Assembly (NCBI GenBank): GCA_039090855.1
Contig: CM076999.1
Span: forward strand, 117,799,072 to 117,863,071
Reading direction: 5' to 3'
DNA: 64,000 bases
Source: Macrothele yani
Taxonomy: Eukaryota > Arthropoda > Arachnida > Araneae > Macrothelidae
The notes below the pieces were generated by a model. That model made no database searches and had not been told where the DNA came from. It worked only from the letters and a program-made list of their open reading frames with translations. Shown one piece after another: positions 21,426 through 33,007 of the stretch (its first letter is position 1; every line of letters starts with the position of its first letter). The translations under genes were made by a program, and so were the position numbers.

Positions 21426-21974
21426 AGATTCACATTCATGGTTTTCATACTACATATGTTGCATACGTATGTAGTATCAAACTACGTACAGTATTCATTT
21501 GAAAACTTTTTTTTTTTTTTGCTAGGGGTAACATTATTAGCTCGGGTAAAATGCTCATGAACAGAATTTTTTGCCAAAATTTCTGCCAAACACTTCAAAA
21601 TTGGTGTCCCCCCTCTTCCATTATGCTTGGCCTCCCTAGTTGCCCACCACTTCTAAGTGAGTGGCATCACCACTGATTGTACTTCTTTCTGATTGTCCGT
21701 GTGCTTGTGTATGCATAAAAAATCACTGGAGGAGATGTTGAATGCTTTTGAAGTGTGGGCTTCAGGACTGGTAAGACAGAAGCATAGCTGCCCATAGCTT
21801 AGTTTTCAGGAGGGGCAAACAGTGAAAATTTACATATATACAAACACCATATGTAAATTTTCACTGTGCCTTCTTGTTTTTACCACTCTCTCAACACATA
21901 AATTTATTTGGAAACCAGAAGACCCAAAATCTATATAAAATATATGGGTAAATGAAATTACACATAGATATATA
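21426..21974. other. Unassigned region
   Basis: A T14 run lies near 21508, and an imperfect inverted pair sits at about 21833-21865 (TTTACATATATA and ATATGTAAATTTTCACTG). No gene was seen. Confidence 0.35.
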
Positions 21975-22904
21975 TACAGGGTGATTCAAAATTCCGCTGA
22001 CAAAATGGAAGGGAAAGTCGGGCGTACGGAAAAACAAAAATCGCATAGGAACATATCGACGCAAACACCATCTGGAGGCGCCAGAGGGCGTTGTTAATGA
22101 GACCATGAGGTGGACAGAGCGAGCCTGTGTCAGTTGAGCCATGAATTGTGCACGAGTAACATGCATTGTTACTCATACCGCAAACTCGCCGATATGCATC
22201 TAACGTATGGCGCTGCTAACTGCAATAGACGAGCGGCAGTTCGCCTTTATCAGGAGAGATTTCCCAACAGACGAGTACCTAGTCGTGCAACGTTTGCCAC
22301 GTTGCACCAGCGATTGTGCGAAACAGGTAGGCCTACCTTCGCTGTACACAGGCGGGATTGTGGCTGTGGTCGATCAACGCGGACACCTGCCATCGAAGAA
22401 AGTATCCTCCACGAAATGGTACGGAATCTGGGGACAAGTACTCGAGTGCTGTCGCATAACATCCATGTCTCTCAATCCACCGTCTGGCGCATTTTACATC
22501 ATGAAGCCTACATCCTTTTCATCTGCAATGTGTCCAGACAATGGAGCCCGGTGATTACAGGCAGCGTGTTGATTTTGCACAGTGGTTTTTACAGAAAAGT
22601 GCGGAAGACCCAAACTTCCCAGCAACTAATCTCTTTAGTGATGAGGCTGCTTTCTCACTAGAGGTTGTCGTGAATGTTCACAACGTGCACGTGTGAGCGC
22701 ATGATAACCCGCATGCTACATGGATGCATGTCTCTCAACGACGATTTACCATCAACGTTTGGGCCGGCATTGTTGGAGACTATTTGCTCGGGCTGTACAT
22801 TCTACCTGCAAGACTTGGACGCACGTCTCTAACGTTCTTGCAGGAGGTTCTGCCAGAAATGCTGGATACTGCTGCCGTGTCTCTGCGTCGCCACAGGTGG
22901 TTTC
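21975..22904 (+). pseudogene. DUF4817/Tc3-type transposase, truncated
   Basis: A DNA transposon starts with ACAGGGTGATTCAAAATTCC at 21977. The frame from about 22190 encodes an N-terminal helix-turn-helix of the DUF4817 kind (MHLTYGAANCNRRAAVRLYQ, ERFPNRRVPSRATFATLHQR), then VSQSTVWRILH. After frame changes, LFSDEAAFS (about 22630) holds the first catalytic Asp of a DDE domain, followed by INVWAGIVGDYLLGLYILP and FLQEVLPEMLD. Coding ends at FRWFQ-type sequence (22904), where a SINE is inserted and the rest of the DDE domain is absent. Frameshifts near 22550 and a stop near 22696 add to the damage. A C-terminal piece of the same kind of transposase lies at 35856-36508. Confidence 0.78.
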
Positions 22905-22908
22905 AGTC

Positions 22909-23145
22909 GCCCCGGTGGCGCAGTGGTCTAAGGCGATGCCCTCTGATCATTCGTCCGAAAGGGGTCCGGGTTCGAATCCCGGTGAGGCATGGATGTTGTG
23001 TTTGTCTTACGGCACTGGCTCTCTCCCTTCCCTGGAACCAGTGACCCTAAATTAGGGACGGGCGACTGCTTATAGCCCATTGAGTTGCTCACGGTGGTCG
23101 TTAAACCTCCAATAATAATATAATAAATAATATATATATATATAG
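22909..23145 (+). repeat. SINE-1, full length
   Basis: A full-length member of the commonest SINE here. It has a tRNA-like head (GCCCCGGTGGCGCAGTGGTC; B box GGTTCGAATCCC), a body with GGCACTGGCTCTCTCCCTTC and CCCTAAATTAGGGACGGGCG, a conserved end CACGGTGGTCGTTAAACCTC, and an AAT/TA-rich tail. Class II-like spacing between the boxes suggests descent from a tRNA with a long variable arm. It interrupts the DUF4817 transposase. Confidence 0.9.
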
Positions 23146-24020
23146 ACAGCATGTTCGGACAATAAGGAAATTTCTAGTTTAAAATTTTCAAGAAATCTAA
23201 GTGAATAGCTGCTACAGATGATATATTTTTCGTTTCATCGTTTTTCATACTTCTCCATACTGTACATTTGTACACTGTTCTCCAACTTGCAATGGGAAAT
23301 TGTATCATTATTTTCTATTGTCAAATTTTGCTTTTCCTACTAGAAATTCCTAACGCGTTTCCAATGTTTACAGCATACATATGCATCCAAAAGTTCCACA
23401 GAAAAATTAGCAATTAGAATTAGTGTTGTAAAACTCTCAGTATTTCAGTCCAAGAAAAGAAAGAGCGTGGTCTGATTTTGAGGGGAGGGCAAATGACTTC
23501 TCTATGCGCGCCCATGGACAGAAACGGAAAATAATGAATGAGAATATTTTCAAATTAGCCAATCAGGCTATAGACGCCTTCTTCGTTAAAGTTTAAGAAA
23601 AAGGTGAAATTCCTGGGCCAACTCATAAAGAAAGATTGGCATAGGAACCTACGTAGGAATTGAACCAAGAATGTCTCAAAGAACAAGAAGTAGTTGGACT
23701 GCACACCTTGCCTGTAAGACTTGCAAATCTGGACTGAGAAGAAATTTCCTCAAATTCTTAGGTTCCCAAAACCTCAATTGTTTACTTAGTGGACATAATC
23801 AAATTTCCCGCTTTGAAATTGCATATGTAGAAAAGGTTATATAATAGGACAAAGAAAACACAACGGATATAAGATACGCCACTGGGCGACAGTGATGTAA
23901 CACTATCGAAAAGCGAATGGCGTCAGCCAATAACAATCTTCCTTGGTTTGAAAGGTGGAAAACATCTCCAAATGCGACGTGTATCCCTCCGTGGGTTTTT
24001 CAGAGGCGTTTGAGGTTCTA
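23146..24020. other. Unassigned region
   Basis: No domain or repeat copy was recognised. The continuation of the transposase cut by the SINE could not be found here. Confidence 0.35.
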
Positions 24021-24297
24021 TACTCGGGGCAAAGCTAACCTGACCACCAGACAAACACTGTTAGAGTTATACAGGATACACTGTTAGAGTTACTCAGGAT
24101 ACACTGTACTCGGGGCAAAGCTAACCTGATTACACTGTTAGAGTTATACAGGATACACTGTTAGAGTTACTCAGGATACACTGTACTCGGGGCAAAGCTA
24201 ACCTGATTACACTGTTAGAGTTATACAGGATACACTGTTAGAGTTACTCAGGACACACTGTACTCGGGGCAAAGCTGACCTGATTACACTGTTAAGG
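24021..24297 (+). repeat. 77-bp minisatellite, about 3.5 units
   Basis: Units beginning TACTCGGGGCAAAGCTAACC start at 24021, 24107, 24184 and 24261. The first is 86 bp with an extra CCACCAGACAAAC-like piece, the others 77 bp. Within each unit, ACACTGTTAGAGTTA followed by TACAGGA or CTCAGGA occurs twice, so a shorter ancestral repeat of about 26 bp is likely. Confidence 0.92.
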
Positions 24298-24821
24298 TTG
24301 TGAAACCGATTGACTGATATGAAATCTCTTGTTTATCAGCATTTCTCCGAGCACTAATGGGGTGCCATGTGTCGCAGACCCTTCCCATAAGGGTGACTGA
24401 AGGCGAGACAAAAGGAAACTTCCTGCATTTCATCACGATGTTCCGCTCCACCCCTTTTCAACCTTGCCGACCACCAGACAAACAATTTCTGAATGAATAT
24501 TTTAAAACAGCAACCGCGAAGAAAGGAGTAAGCTCATTACAATGAAAGCCAAGCCATTATATCCCCGCTGTCGTCTAACAATATTCTCCCCTCCCAGTGG
24601 CAATAAATACTCTCGTGTTAACTGTATAGCCTCTCGGAAGCAAAACAGAAGTGACAATGACGCCGCCAAAATGCGAATATTTGTTTTTTTAGAAACGCGA
24701 CCGAAACTGAGATCTTCATTTTTTTAATGCGGGTACGTATGTCATTTAGAACACCTATATATCCGTGTGCTTTCTTAGGTCTCAGTTCAAGCTCGAACAC
24801 GACTTTTAAACTGGAACTATA
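24298..24821. other. Unassigned region
   Basis: CCACCAGACAAACA at about 24469 echoes the start of the adjacent minisatellite (24046-24058). Nothing else was recognised. Confidence 0.35.
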
Positions 24822-26021
24822 CACTGAGTGGCCACTTTATTATGACCACCTGACAGTTTTAAACAAATGAGCTATGGCTGCACGCTGTTGCCGCCAGAGG
24901 GCGAGGCTAGTATAAAAAGGGAAAGCTTAATGCTTGCGGCAGTAGTAGAAGTGATTTTTGGGTGACGAGATGGGTAAAAAAATTCGATTTGACGGACTTT
25001 CAACGTGGGATTGATTGTAGGAGCTCGGAGCCATGGATCGAGTATCACCGAAACCGCCGCATTCGTGAAATGTTACAGAACAGCTGTTGTTAAAGTGTTT
25101 AAAGACTGGACTGTCAGCCAAAAAACTGGGTCTCTACGTGCAACGTGTGGTCGTCATCGACTAGTGACTGCTCGGGCGGAACGGAGAGTGTCCAGACTGG
25201 TAACAGACATCAGAAGGGCAACAGTGCAGCAAATTACAGACCATCTTAATCAAGGATCTCCTCAAATGATCTCTGCACGCACTGTTCGCCGTACACTGCA
25301 TCAGATGGGATACGGCAGCCGAAGGCATGTTCGAACACCTTTGCTGTCTGCAGTTAACACAGGACCACAAGGATTGGACAGTCGATAATTGGAAACAAAT
25401 TATGTGGTCCGATGAATCAGGTTTTCAGTTGCACCATGCCGATGGCAGGGTGAGAATTTGGCGGAAACAGCACGAAAGCATGGACCCCCAAATGCCTTGC
25501 TACAACCCTTCAAGCTGGTGGAGGCAACGTTATCGTTTGGGGAATGTTTTCCTGGCATGCTTTGGGCTCTTTAATTCGTGTTTGTCAACGTCTGACTGGC
25601 ACATCATTTCTAAACATCGTTGCGGACCAAGTGCATCCTGTCATGTGGATGGTTTATCCCAATGGCGATGACTACTTTCAACAATATAATGCGTCCTGCC
25701 ATAGTGCTCGTATTGTACAGGATTGGTTTCAGGTACATGCCGGTGAGTTTACTTTGCTTAGGTGGCCCCCACAATCTGCAGATCTCAATCCCATTGAGAA
25801 TTTGTGGGATGAAGTTGAACGAGCCATCAGACAGCTGGATCCACGACCCTGTAATCTCCCACTCCTGGAAAGTGCTATTCATCAAGCATGGTCTCAGATT
25901 CCACAAACCACCTATCAACATCTCGTGGAGTCCATGTCACGAAGAATCGACGCAGTATTAAAGGCAAAAGGTGGCCCAACGAAGTACTTAGGGGTGGTCA
26001 TAATAAAGTGGCCACTCAGTG
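24822..26021 (+). mobile_element. Tc1-type transposon, 1,200 bp with perfect 29-bp TIRs
   Basis: Terminal inverted repeats at 24822-24850 and 25993-26021 are identical over 29 bp, beginning CACTGAGTGGCCACTTTATT. TA dinucleotides flank both sides (24820-24821 and 26022-26023), the standard Tc1/mariner target duplication. The length is normal for an autonomous Tc1 element. The transposase inside is broken, so it could only move with enzyme supplied in trans. Confidence 0.93.
24970..25990 (+). pseudogene. Tc1 transposase, frameshifted, second catalytic Asp lost
   Basis: The enzyme would cut and paste the element using a DDE RNase H-like fold. From ATG at 24970 (MGKK), an early frameshift leads to IVGARSHGSSITETAAFVKC (helix-turn-helix, 25012) and SARTVRRTLHQMGYGSRRH (25273). 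A shift near 25360 leads to DWTVDNWKQIMWSDESGF (first Asp, 25410). Another near 25535 leads to MFSWHALGSLIRVCQRLTG, NIVADQVHPVMW, YFQQYNASCHSARIV (25675) and DLNPIENLWDEVE (Glu, 25783), ending RIDAVLKAKGGPTKY. In the second motif, usually QQDNAPCH, the Asp is Tyr (TAT). At least three frameshifts plus this change make it inactive. Confidence 0.9.
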
Positions 26022-26164
26022 TATTATGCAGTGTAAGTACACACTCTGTAACTTAAACTCCATAGTCTAGCCCCAGAGACAATATAAATATTTGCTTAAT
26101 AACACCTTGCAATCCAATTGAACAACAAATGCTTGCTACATAAAACCCTCTGATCCAATGATAA

Positions 26165-26485
26165 TTAACACCAATCAGACAGCTCTGAATTGACTGTATT
26201 TACTGTTCCCCACGTAATATCAATCATAGAAAACTTCATCGCCCTGTAGAGAGAATCGAACCCGCATCTCCCGATTACCGTTCGAGTATGCTAACCGTTA
26301 CACCACCCAGGACGAGAAATTCACGAGTATCTGAGTGTATCGGAAGATGAACGAACGGTAATTGGGAGATGCGGGTTCGATTCCTTCTCCAGGCTGATGA
26401 AATTTTCAAGTTTTCTGATATGATTGATATTACGTGAAAACAGTAAATACAGTTAATTCAGAGCTGTTTGATTGCTGTGTTAATT
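26165..26485. repeat. Inverted pair of SINE-4 copies
   Basis: The left half (minus strand, about 26165-26312) and right half (plus strand, about 26345-26485) carry the same tRNA-derived sequence head-to-head. CCTGGGTGGTGTAACGGTTA is the A-box side, GGGAGATGCGGGTTCGATTC the B-box side, then GATGAAATTTTCAAGTTTTC and CGTAAATACAGTT-type ends. The outer parts (CAGACAGCTCTGAATTGACT and its counterpart) also pair, so the whole can form a large hairpin. A fragment of the family lies at 5436-5506. Confidence 0.75.
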
Positions 26486-26615
26486 ATCATGTCGTATTTT
26501 CCACGTATTATGAGAGGAATATTTCTTCCACATTATATACTTCCAATTCAATCCAAAAAAAAGTTACCCAATCCAACCCAAATAAAAGCCACTCAATCCA
26601 ACGAAAGACGCTATT

Positions 26616-27178
26616 GTGGGCCGTGGATGGCCTAGTGGTCAGCGTTCGTGACTGCCATGGAGATAACCTCAGGTTCGATCCTGGGCAGGTACGGACGTTC
26701 GAACCACTAAATACCCGCCGTGCGTCGGATGGGCACGTTAGGCCGTCTGATCTCGGGTACCCCCCCCCCCCCCGGTAATAAATAGGGCGTCTCTCTACGA
26801 TGAAAATACGGATTCCTCCTCACCTCTAGGAACTATATAAGACTCATAAACCCTCCCCCTAGTTCTGTTTATTCATACACCCAATATCATTGTCGCCCAG
26901 TCGCCCTCACAGTCAAATCCGGATCGTCCAATTCTTCTATTAAGTACAATAATTTTAAAGACGGCAAAGCAATCGCCAATAAAAAAAATACTGCTGGCAA
27001 GACTGTTCACACACTTTCTAACTCTTGACCTTCTATCACTCTACGATGAAAACTACCTCGCTTCCGTGTCACTTTCCTATCGGGTACTCTAGCTCAAATC
27101 TCCTAGCTTCCTATTTCTAAGGGTTGTTTAAGACCTGGGGTCAGACACTCCCTTCCTGAAATCCTCTACATATGATCT
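26616..27178 (+). repeat. SINE-2 interrupted by a 232-bp insertion
   Basis: The tRNA-derived head GGGCCGTGGATGGCCTAGTG with B box GGTTCGATCCTGG is followed by CGTGCGTCGGATGGGCACGT, a C14 run, and the end TTTCTAAGGGTTGTTTAAGA and CAGACACTCCCTTCCTGAAA. The middle is split by 26807-27038, flanked by a perfect 14-bp duplication, CTCTACGATGAAAA (26793-26806 and 27039-27052). The uninterrupted copy at 43315-43622 confirms the split. The inserted DNA has no ORF or foldback and is unidentified. Confidence 0.82.
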
Positions 27179-28965
27179 GATCTGAAAGACGTTATCGGCT
27201 ATCGCTACGTTTGCTTCCTAAGCCCAAGCAAGTTTGGAAAGTGAGTTCAGCCACATATTGAAAACCATCCAAACAAACAAAGAACGCCAGTTGACTTTTC
27301 GGAAGTCGTTATGACTCTGCTCGTACGCACATAAGCGTTATTTTGCATTTGGTTGTGGAACTATTTATATCGCGTAGTGGCACATGGGGAGTCAGGACGG
27401 GAAATGTAAACAAGCCCGACGATACCTCAGACTTCGGAAGTAGAGCCAATAGTTTGGTTAAATCCTAACTCACTTTGCATTGGGGAGGAATCTTCATTTG
27501 GGTAACAACTTCGTGTATCATTACTCTACAGTCTTTCTACGAAGCCTGCGTAATGCATGTGGGATATCAAGGGCAGATGTCCTACTTTACAATTAGTTTA
27601 AAATTACATTATCTGCCTTTGCATTTTACTGTTTCATTTGACCGCCCTGCCAAGGATCACATTACCATCATTAGGCAGGAAACAAACCACAAACACCAAG
27701 AGGCTAATAAGTCCGTGATAACTAACGTTCACTTAAAGATCTTCATAGTGGCAGCATCTTATACCTTGGAAACTAACCAATATGTTTGTATGTTTTGTTC
27801 ATAGTGATCAGATCGTCCTGTATTCTTGAAAGGATGAGAAATCGTTATTTTTCTTGTGTCACAGTATGGTGTTTAGCAATGTAAAATCTTAAAGAGTTAT
27901 CAAGATAATCTTTGATTTTTTAGTCACGATAGTTCAACAAACTTGCAAAATCAATATATCTAATTTTATTTGCAGTATTTTTTGCAAATTGTTTTATTAA
28001 AAATGAAATTTGAAATCTTTTCTGCACCTACCAATTTGGGAATAGAATAGATTGTTCCGGTGCCTTCTGCTGACAGTCGAAGTGCACTGGTTGAAATTTC
28101 ATGATCCATTTGTCGCATTTTTTTAGGTTTCTACTGCGGCGTGTTCACAAAACATGCGAAGAAACTGTTTGAAGGTCGGCTGAAAATCCGTGAAGTAGCC
28201 GCTTTATGTAGATGTAATATTTGAATGCCAACTGGGGCTCAAATATAGGCTGACCAGAAGTCCAGATATTTGTTCCAATCTGATCAGATTCGTAAAAATT
28301 TTATTTTGAGGTTTACAATTTGAGTGTAAACCACATAAATTTAAAAAATGAAAAGAATATCAAGATGTTTTTGGTGTGCTGCCATCTATCAGCAGATTTG
28401 TAATCACAATAAATAAAAATAATTAATGGACATCGTGCCGCAGTTGGAAGTATAGCCAGGAAGAAAATTTGACTTAAAATCCCCTTTACTCCTCAGTAAA
28501 ACCTTTAAATTTAAAATATTTATTATAGGAATTTATTTTTAGGGATCCTTATCATTTTCTCCGCAAAAAAATTATTTCTCTCTCTGAAATTTCAATCCAT
28601 AATATGGTATTTTTCTTAAGCTTAAAGCAAATATTTCCTTTAGTTAACATACTCCAGCCCTGAATATCAATGCCAAAACTGTAATTCATGTTGACACTGA
28701 TCATTGAAGCAGCTTTCCTTTTTGTTCCTTCCCTTTTGTTTCTCCCAGGTAGAGTATCACGTGATTACGTAAGCGAATCGCGGAACGTTGAGCATTCTCC
28801 GAAGAGTTTCTTTGCAGGTTTTGGGAACATGCGTCTCTCCCCAGTACCCTCTCTCCATTCTCGCCCTGGATTGGTGTCGCAATTCACTCAAAAGATAAGT
28901 CCTCCTCTCCTTTCACTTATTTTTCTGTTTATCTTTCCTATTGAGTTCATTCACTTAGATCTTCT
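27179..28965. other. Unassigned region, 1.8 kb
   Basis: No conserved domain, repeat end or RNA-like structure was recognised. Open frames at 27475-27804 and 28688-28981 are short and featureless. Confidence 0.35.
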
Positions 28966-29027
28966 GGGTTCCAGTTTCTAAGGGCAGTTTTAGACCTGGG
29001 GTCAGACACTCTCTTCCTAAAACTTCT
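28966..29027 (+). repeat. SINE-2, 3' end only
   Basis: GGGTTCCAGTTTCTAAGGGC and AGTTTTAGACCTGGGGTCAG, then ACACTCTCTTCCTAAAA, match the end of SINE-2. Confidence 0.7.
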
Positions 29028-29099
29028 TTAAACGAAGCGATCATTCCGAATGAGTTGGATACCGATCGGCAGAAAGTGTCAATAAAGAATAAAGGTAAT

Positions 29100-29605
29100 T
29101 GAAAAATCCCTTTATGCATGTTCAGGTGTTTGAACTGTTCTTATCGTTGTATCAAGCAAGTTAGTAAAATCATGCAATACATTGATTATGATACCCTTTC
29201 CAACATGCCAGGAATCGTTACTCAAATTATTACTCAAGTTATGAGGATAATGGCTGTGGAATAAATCTCGCTCCTGTGCCCCGACCTTTGACCACATTTC
29301 GATTATATTCAACAGAACCAGTTTAATATACCTCCGGAACAACATGATAAAGTTTTGTCGCAATCGAAGCATTTTTTACGCAAGTTATGACGCATAAGGC
29401 CGATGGAATGGATCCCGCTCCTCTGTCCTGACCTTCGGCCCCATTTCGCCCATTTTCAATAGGGTTCCTCTCCAGGTTGTCCCCTCCCACATATTACAAT
29501 TTCATCGAAAGCGAACCATTTTTACGCGAGTTATCATGCTGACAGACACACAGACAGAAGGACAAAGCTGGAACATATACGCTTCTTCAACATACGGTTG
29601 GAAAG
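29100..29605 (-). repeat. Modular tandem repeat with TCCG-type stretch, copy 1
   Basis: On the minus strand, 130-150-bp modules recur: CAT(A)AACTTGCGTAAAAATG..TTCGAT, a stretch on AAATTTT..TATGTGG, GGACC, AATGGGCGAAATGGGG, then AAGGTCAGGACAGAGGAGCG and GATCCATTCCAT. The end at 29540-29605 has the CTGTCTGTGTGTCTGTC-like tract and TATATGTTCCAGC. A second, longer copy is at 48780-49905 on the plus strand. It has no convincing coding frame and its superfamily is unknown. Confidence 0.75.
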
Positions 29606-30902
29606 CATAAAAAATAGGATACCTTTCTTTTGTTTTGTTTTTTGTGCTTTCTTTTTGGCAAGTGAATATTTCATCCGTATTTTGGTACCAAAAATTCGTT
29701 TTTTTTTTTTTCTTATGTGGCCTAACCAATCCAACAATTGGAAATTCTGTTTCGCAATCTATTTGTTCAGCAATTGTGTTCTCTTCAGTTAACATGCTTT
29801 TAAAAACCCAATGTGTTGTACATTTTTTTAAATAGCCATTTACTTGTTTAACATTTCTATTATGGTTGGTAAAACTACAACAAATTTTGGCATTCATTTG
29901 CTACTAATATTAATTTTTGTTAAAATAGTGTACCAAATCTTTCTGGAGCAAATAAACTCGCACGCTTTTTTTGTTGTTTTTTTTTCCCAAGAAAGATTGG
30001 TTAAATATCGTGTATCACTGTCTCTAAAAGATTCATTAAAGTGCTAATATAATGTATCGTGGATTACACCCAAACTCCATGAGATATATCTAAAGACCTT
30101 GCCCAAACTGTACCCCAGTCCTCATTACCCTTATGCATCGATCCTATTTTCTCATCTTGTTTCAGAGCACGGTTTTACGATCAACGCTGGAAGCTTTTTG
30201 TTTAAAGTTTGCCAACGGTAAGGTAATTCAGAAAAGAAAGAACAATGCTGAAAATGTTCACACTTTCTAGAGAAATTTTTTCATCGTTATGTACGACCAC
30301 ATTTAAAGTATGAGGCGCTCAAAGCATATAAAATGCATAAGGGTTTTAGGTTGAAAAATTATGTTTTTTTGAAGTCTATTGTGCTTTTCCTACATATTGA
30401 CCCCATTGTCACAGCTCTGGGCACGCATATCGTGAACACTGAAATCTTCAAGTTTTAAAAAAATTTAGAAAAAAATTTGTTAGTCTTTTGCCTAAGGTAC
30501 CGTTACTGAACAAAACAATAAAACTATTCTTGATTTCAAGTCGTTTTCTGTTGAATTACATAATGAATTATTTGTACTAAAAAAATAAACGTACCACGTA
30601 GCGTTACGATTTCTCACAGTAAAACGTTTTCTTAACTTCTCCCACGTCACTGATATTAATTTATCAACCGTAAAATTTGTTTGAGACGTTCTGCCCCCCC
30701 CCCATCCCCCAGGAAGCTGATGTCGGGATGATTCACATTCGTTGCATTCCCGCTTGGCGCGTCCCTGTTCTTTTATTCCTTTGCGTGAGCACGTTTCAAA
30801 TCGCAGTGAAAGCCCACCTCAAGCATTCTCATCTCAACGTTCTCAAGATTATACTAAAATGAAGTGGAGGAAGTGAATTCACCGTCTTGAGTCTCCTTCG
30901 AG
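29606..30902. other. Unassigned AT-rich region
   Basis: Homopolymer A/T runs and no supported gene. A C9 run lies near 30693. Confidence 0.35.
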
Positions 30903-31693
30903 GTTTATGTCAGTCTCGTCCATGTTACTCCCGCATACTTTCGAATTTCATCCACCCATTTCCCATGTGGTCTTCTTCTGGGTTTTTTCCTGTCCCTTGG
31001 AATCCAGTCAAAAATTTCGGTTGCCCATTGATGGTCCGTCCTTCTGGCAATATGTCCAGCCCAATGCCATTTCAAGAATTTTACTCTGATCATGATGTCT
31101 TCCACTCTTGTCATTTTCCTGATCCACGAGTTCCTCTTCTTATCTCTCTGCTGGTTACACCAAGAATGCACCTCTATGCTTCTTTCAGTTGCCTGCAGTC
31201 TTTGTATGTCTCTTTTAGTTAAGGTCCACGTCTCTGCACCATACGTAAGCACTGGAAGCATGCATTGATCAAACACTTTTCTTTTAAGACATAATGGCAT
31301 ACTGCTCTTAAAAATTGTACCGTTTCTTCCAAGACCTCTCCAAGTTTTGTAGGCCGATTTATATCTTCATCAATGTGACCCTAACTTGATATCTGCTGTC
31401 CAAGGTAAATGTAGGTATCGGTTATCCCCAGCTTTTCTCCATCAATTGATAAATCTTCATTTCTTGTAAAAGCACTGTACATCACTTTTGTTTTCTGGAA
31501 ATTAATTTTTAATCCCACTTCTTTACTCTTGTCAGCAAGTTCCTGGATCATACTCTGCAGCTCTGATGGGCTAGTTGCAAAAATGACTACGTCATCAGCA
31601 AAACGAAGGTGGGTTAGATAATCTCCATTAATCTTTATCCCTTTGTTTTCCCAGCTCAGTGACTGAAAAACACCCTCCAATGTGGCATTAAAG
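30903..31693 (-). pseudogene. RTE LINE fragment (RT to C-terminus), 5'-truncated
   Basis: This is the same family as 11572-14532. On the minus strand it starts within RT motif B-C (LEGVFQSLSWENKGIKINGD), continues through LRFADDVVIFATSP (catalytic FADD) and YIYLGQQISS, and after a frameshift near 31380 resumes at MPLCLKRKVFDQCMLPVLTY and WAGHIARRTDHQWATEIFDW. It ends at GVTWTRLT, where similarity stops before the normal C-terminus. Only the polymerase core's last part is present, so it has no function. Confidence 0.88.
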
Positions 31694-32559
31694 GGTCAAA
31701 AAATCAAAACAATAAATGGCATCAAACTTGCCACACTATGTGAAATTAGAGATATTATAAGAAGTGACTGGCGTAGACTGAGTAAAAAATCCTTTGAAAA
31801 GAAATGGTTAGTACACAAGAATTTGTGTTATGTCAACAAAAACACTAATGAACCAAATGTTCACATGAGATTCAAAAATAGTGAAAGTCTATAATTTCAT
31901 TTTCTTGAAAAAAAAAATCAACAAAATAAAATAAAAATGAAAACACTATTAAAAAAACAAAACAAAAAATTTATTAAAGGACCTTAAAAGAATACAGTGA
32001 TGGGGAGTGTTCTCCCACTCCATTAATGATATGATGGAGGGGATTGCAGTCCTCCAAGCCTAACAGGTAAGTGAAATTTTGTTAGATTTTTCTACATTTC
32101 AATAAATGACAGGCTTTCCAATATTAACTATCCTCTTGTTTTGGTTGTCTACAAGATGTCACGGGATTAGGCATGGCACTGCACGGGGATCCTATTGGGA
32201 TTGCTAGTGTACACCATGTCTCTTTCCTCGATCCACATCTTCCAGTGCATATAGCCAAAACTGAGAGAAAACTGCTCTATGCAGTGAAAGCGAGGTTAGG
32301 CTTAGAGCAACTTGCAAAATAAGGACGCATGTCCCTAGTTTCTATTTAAAAAAAAAAAAATATTTCGTAACTTTTTTGTTCTTTTTGTGTTACACGTCTT
32401 TATGTCTTTGCACTCAAAATTTTATGTATTTCATCCGCCGGACCCGAGCACATTTCACCTGGAAAAACCCTTTTTAGGGATAGGCCTTTCCGATAGGTGG
32501 TGCTCGGTGTAGGGAGATTGAGACAGCATCACAAGGAGATGCACTTTGCATCACACCGT
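31694..32559. other. Unassigned AT-rich region
   Basis: No domain was recognised. The frame at 31682-31894 starts inside the LINE boundary and lacks features. Confidence 0.35.
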
Positions 32560-32965
32560 GATTAGTTCTTAATACAAATTGAACAATGCAAGGTCCTCAG
32601 GTTCGAACCTGGGCTGATCTTTCAGAGATGGTGTGATTTACTAACAATCGCTGAATATCCGCTGTGCATCGGACGAGCACGTTAAGTGACGGCCCCCAGG
32701 CTGGACCCACTGGTTAAATGGGTATCCTTTCCTATGCCCCCCCTGAAATTCTCTCACCCCTCTTTGTGCAACATCGTACTTGTACGGTGGCGCCATCTAC
32801 TGTACTCTAATCTCACTACAAACTGTTCTGTCAAAGTCGCTAGGCTTGCTCTCATTCCTTCCGTTTCTGTGTCCTGCCCAAAAGGCGATCTCGCTGTAGG
32901 TGGCTGGGACCTAAACTCTACTACCTGTGGACGGAAGTCCTACAAGAAAATGACAAATACTGTAG
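32560..32965 (+). repeat. SINE-3, head truncated
   Basis: Begins in the B-box side (CAGGTTCGAACCTGGGCTGA) and continues with CGCTGAATATCCGCTGTGCA, ACGGTGGCGCCATCTACTGT and GCTGTAGGTGGCTGGGACCT to CTGTGGACGGAAGTCC. It is about 90% similar to the complete minus-strand copy at 55906-56317. The A-box part is missing or unrecognisable. Confidence 0.85.
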
Positions 32966-33007
32966 TATCGATATGTCGTTCAGTAGGGTCAATTCATAAC
33001 CTGAATG

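Noticed and set aside
24021..24297. Regular repeats that might suggest a CRISPR array
   Set aside because: Units are contiguous with no unique spacers, and the context is eukaryotic. It is a minisatellite.
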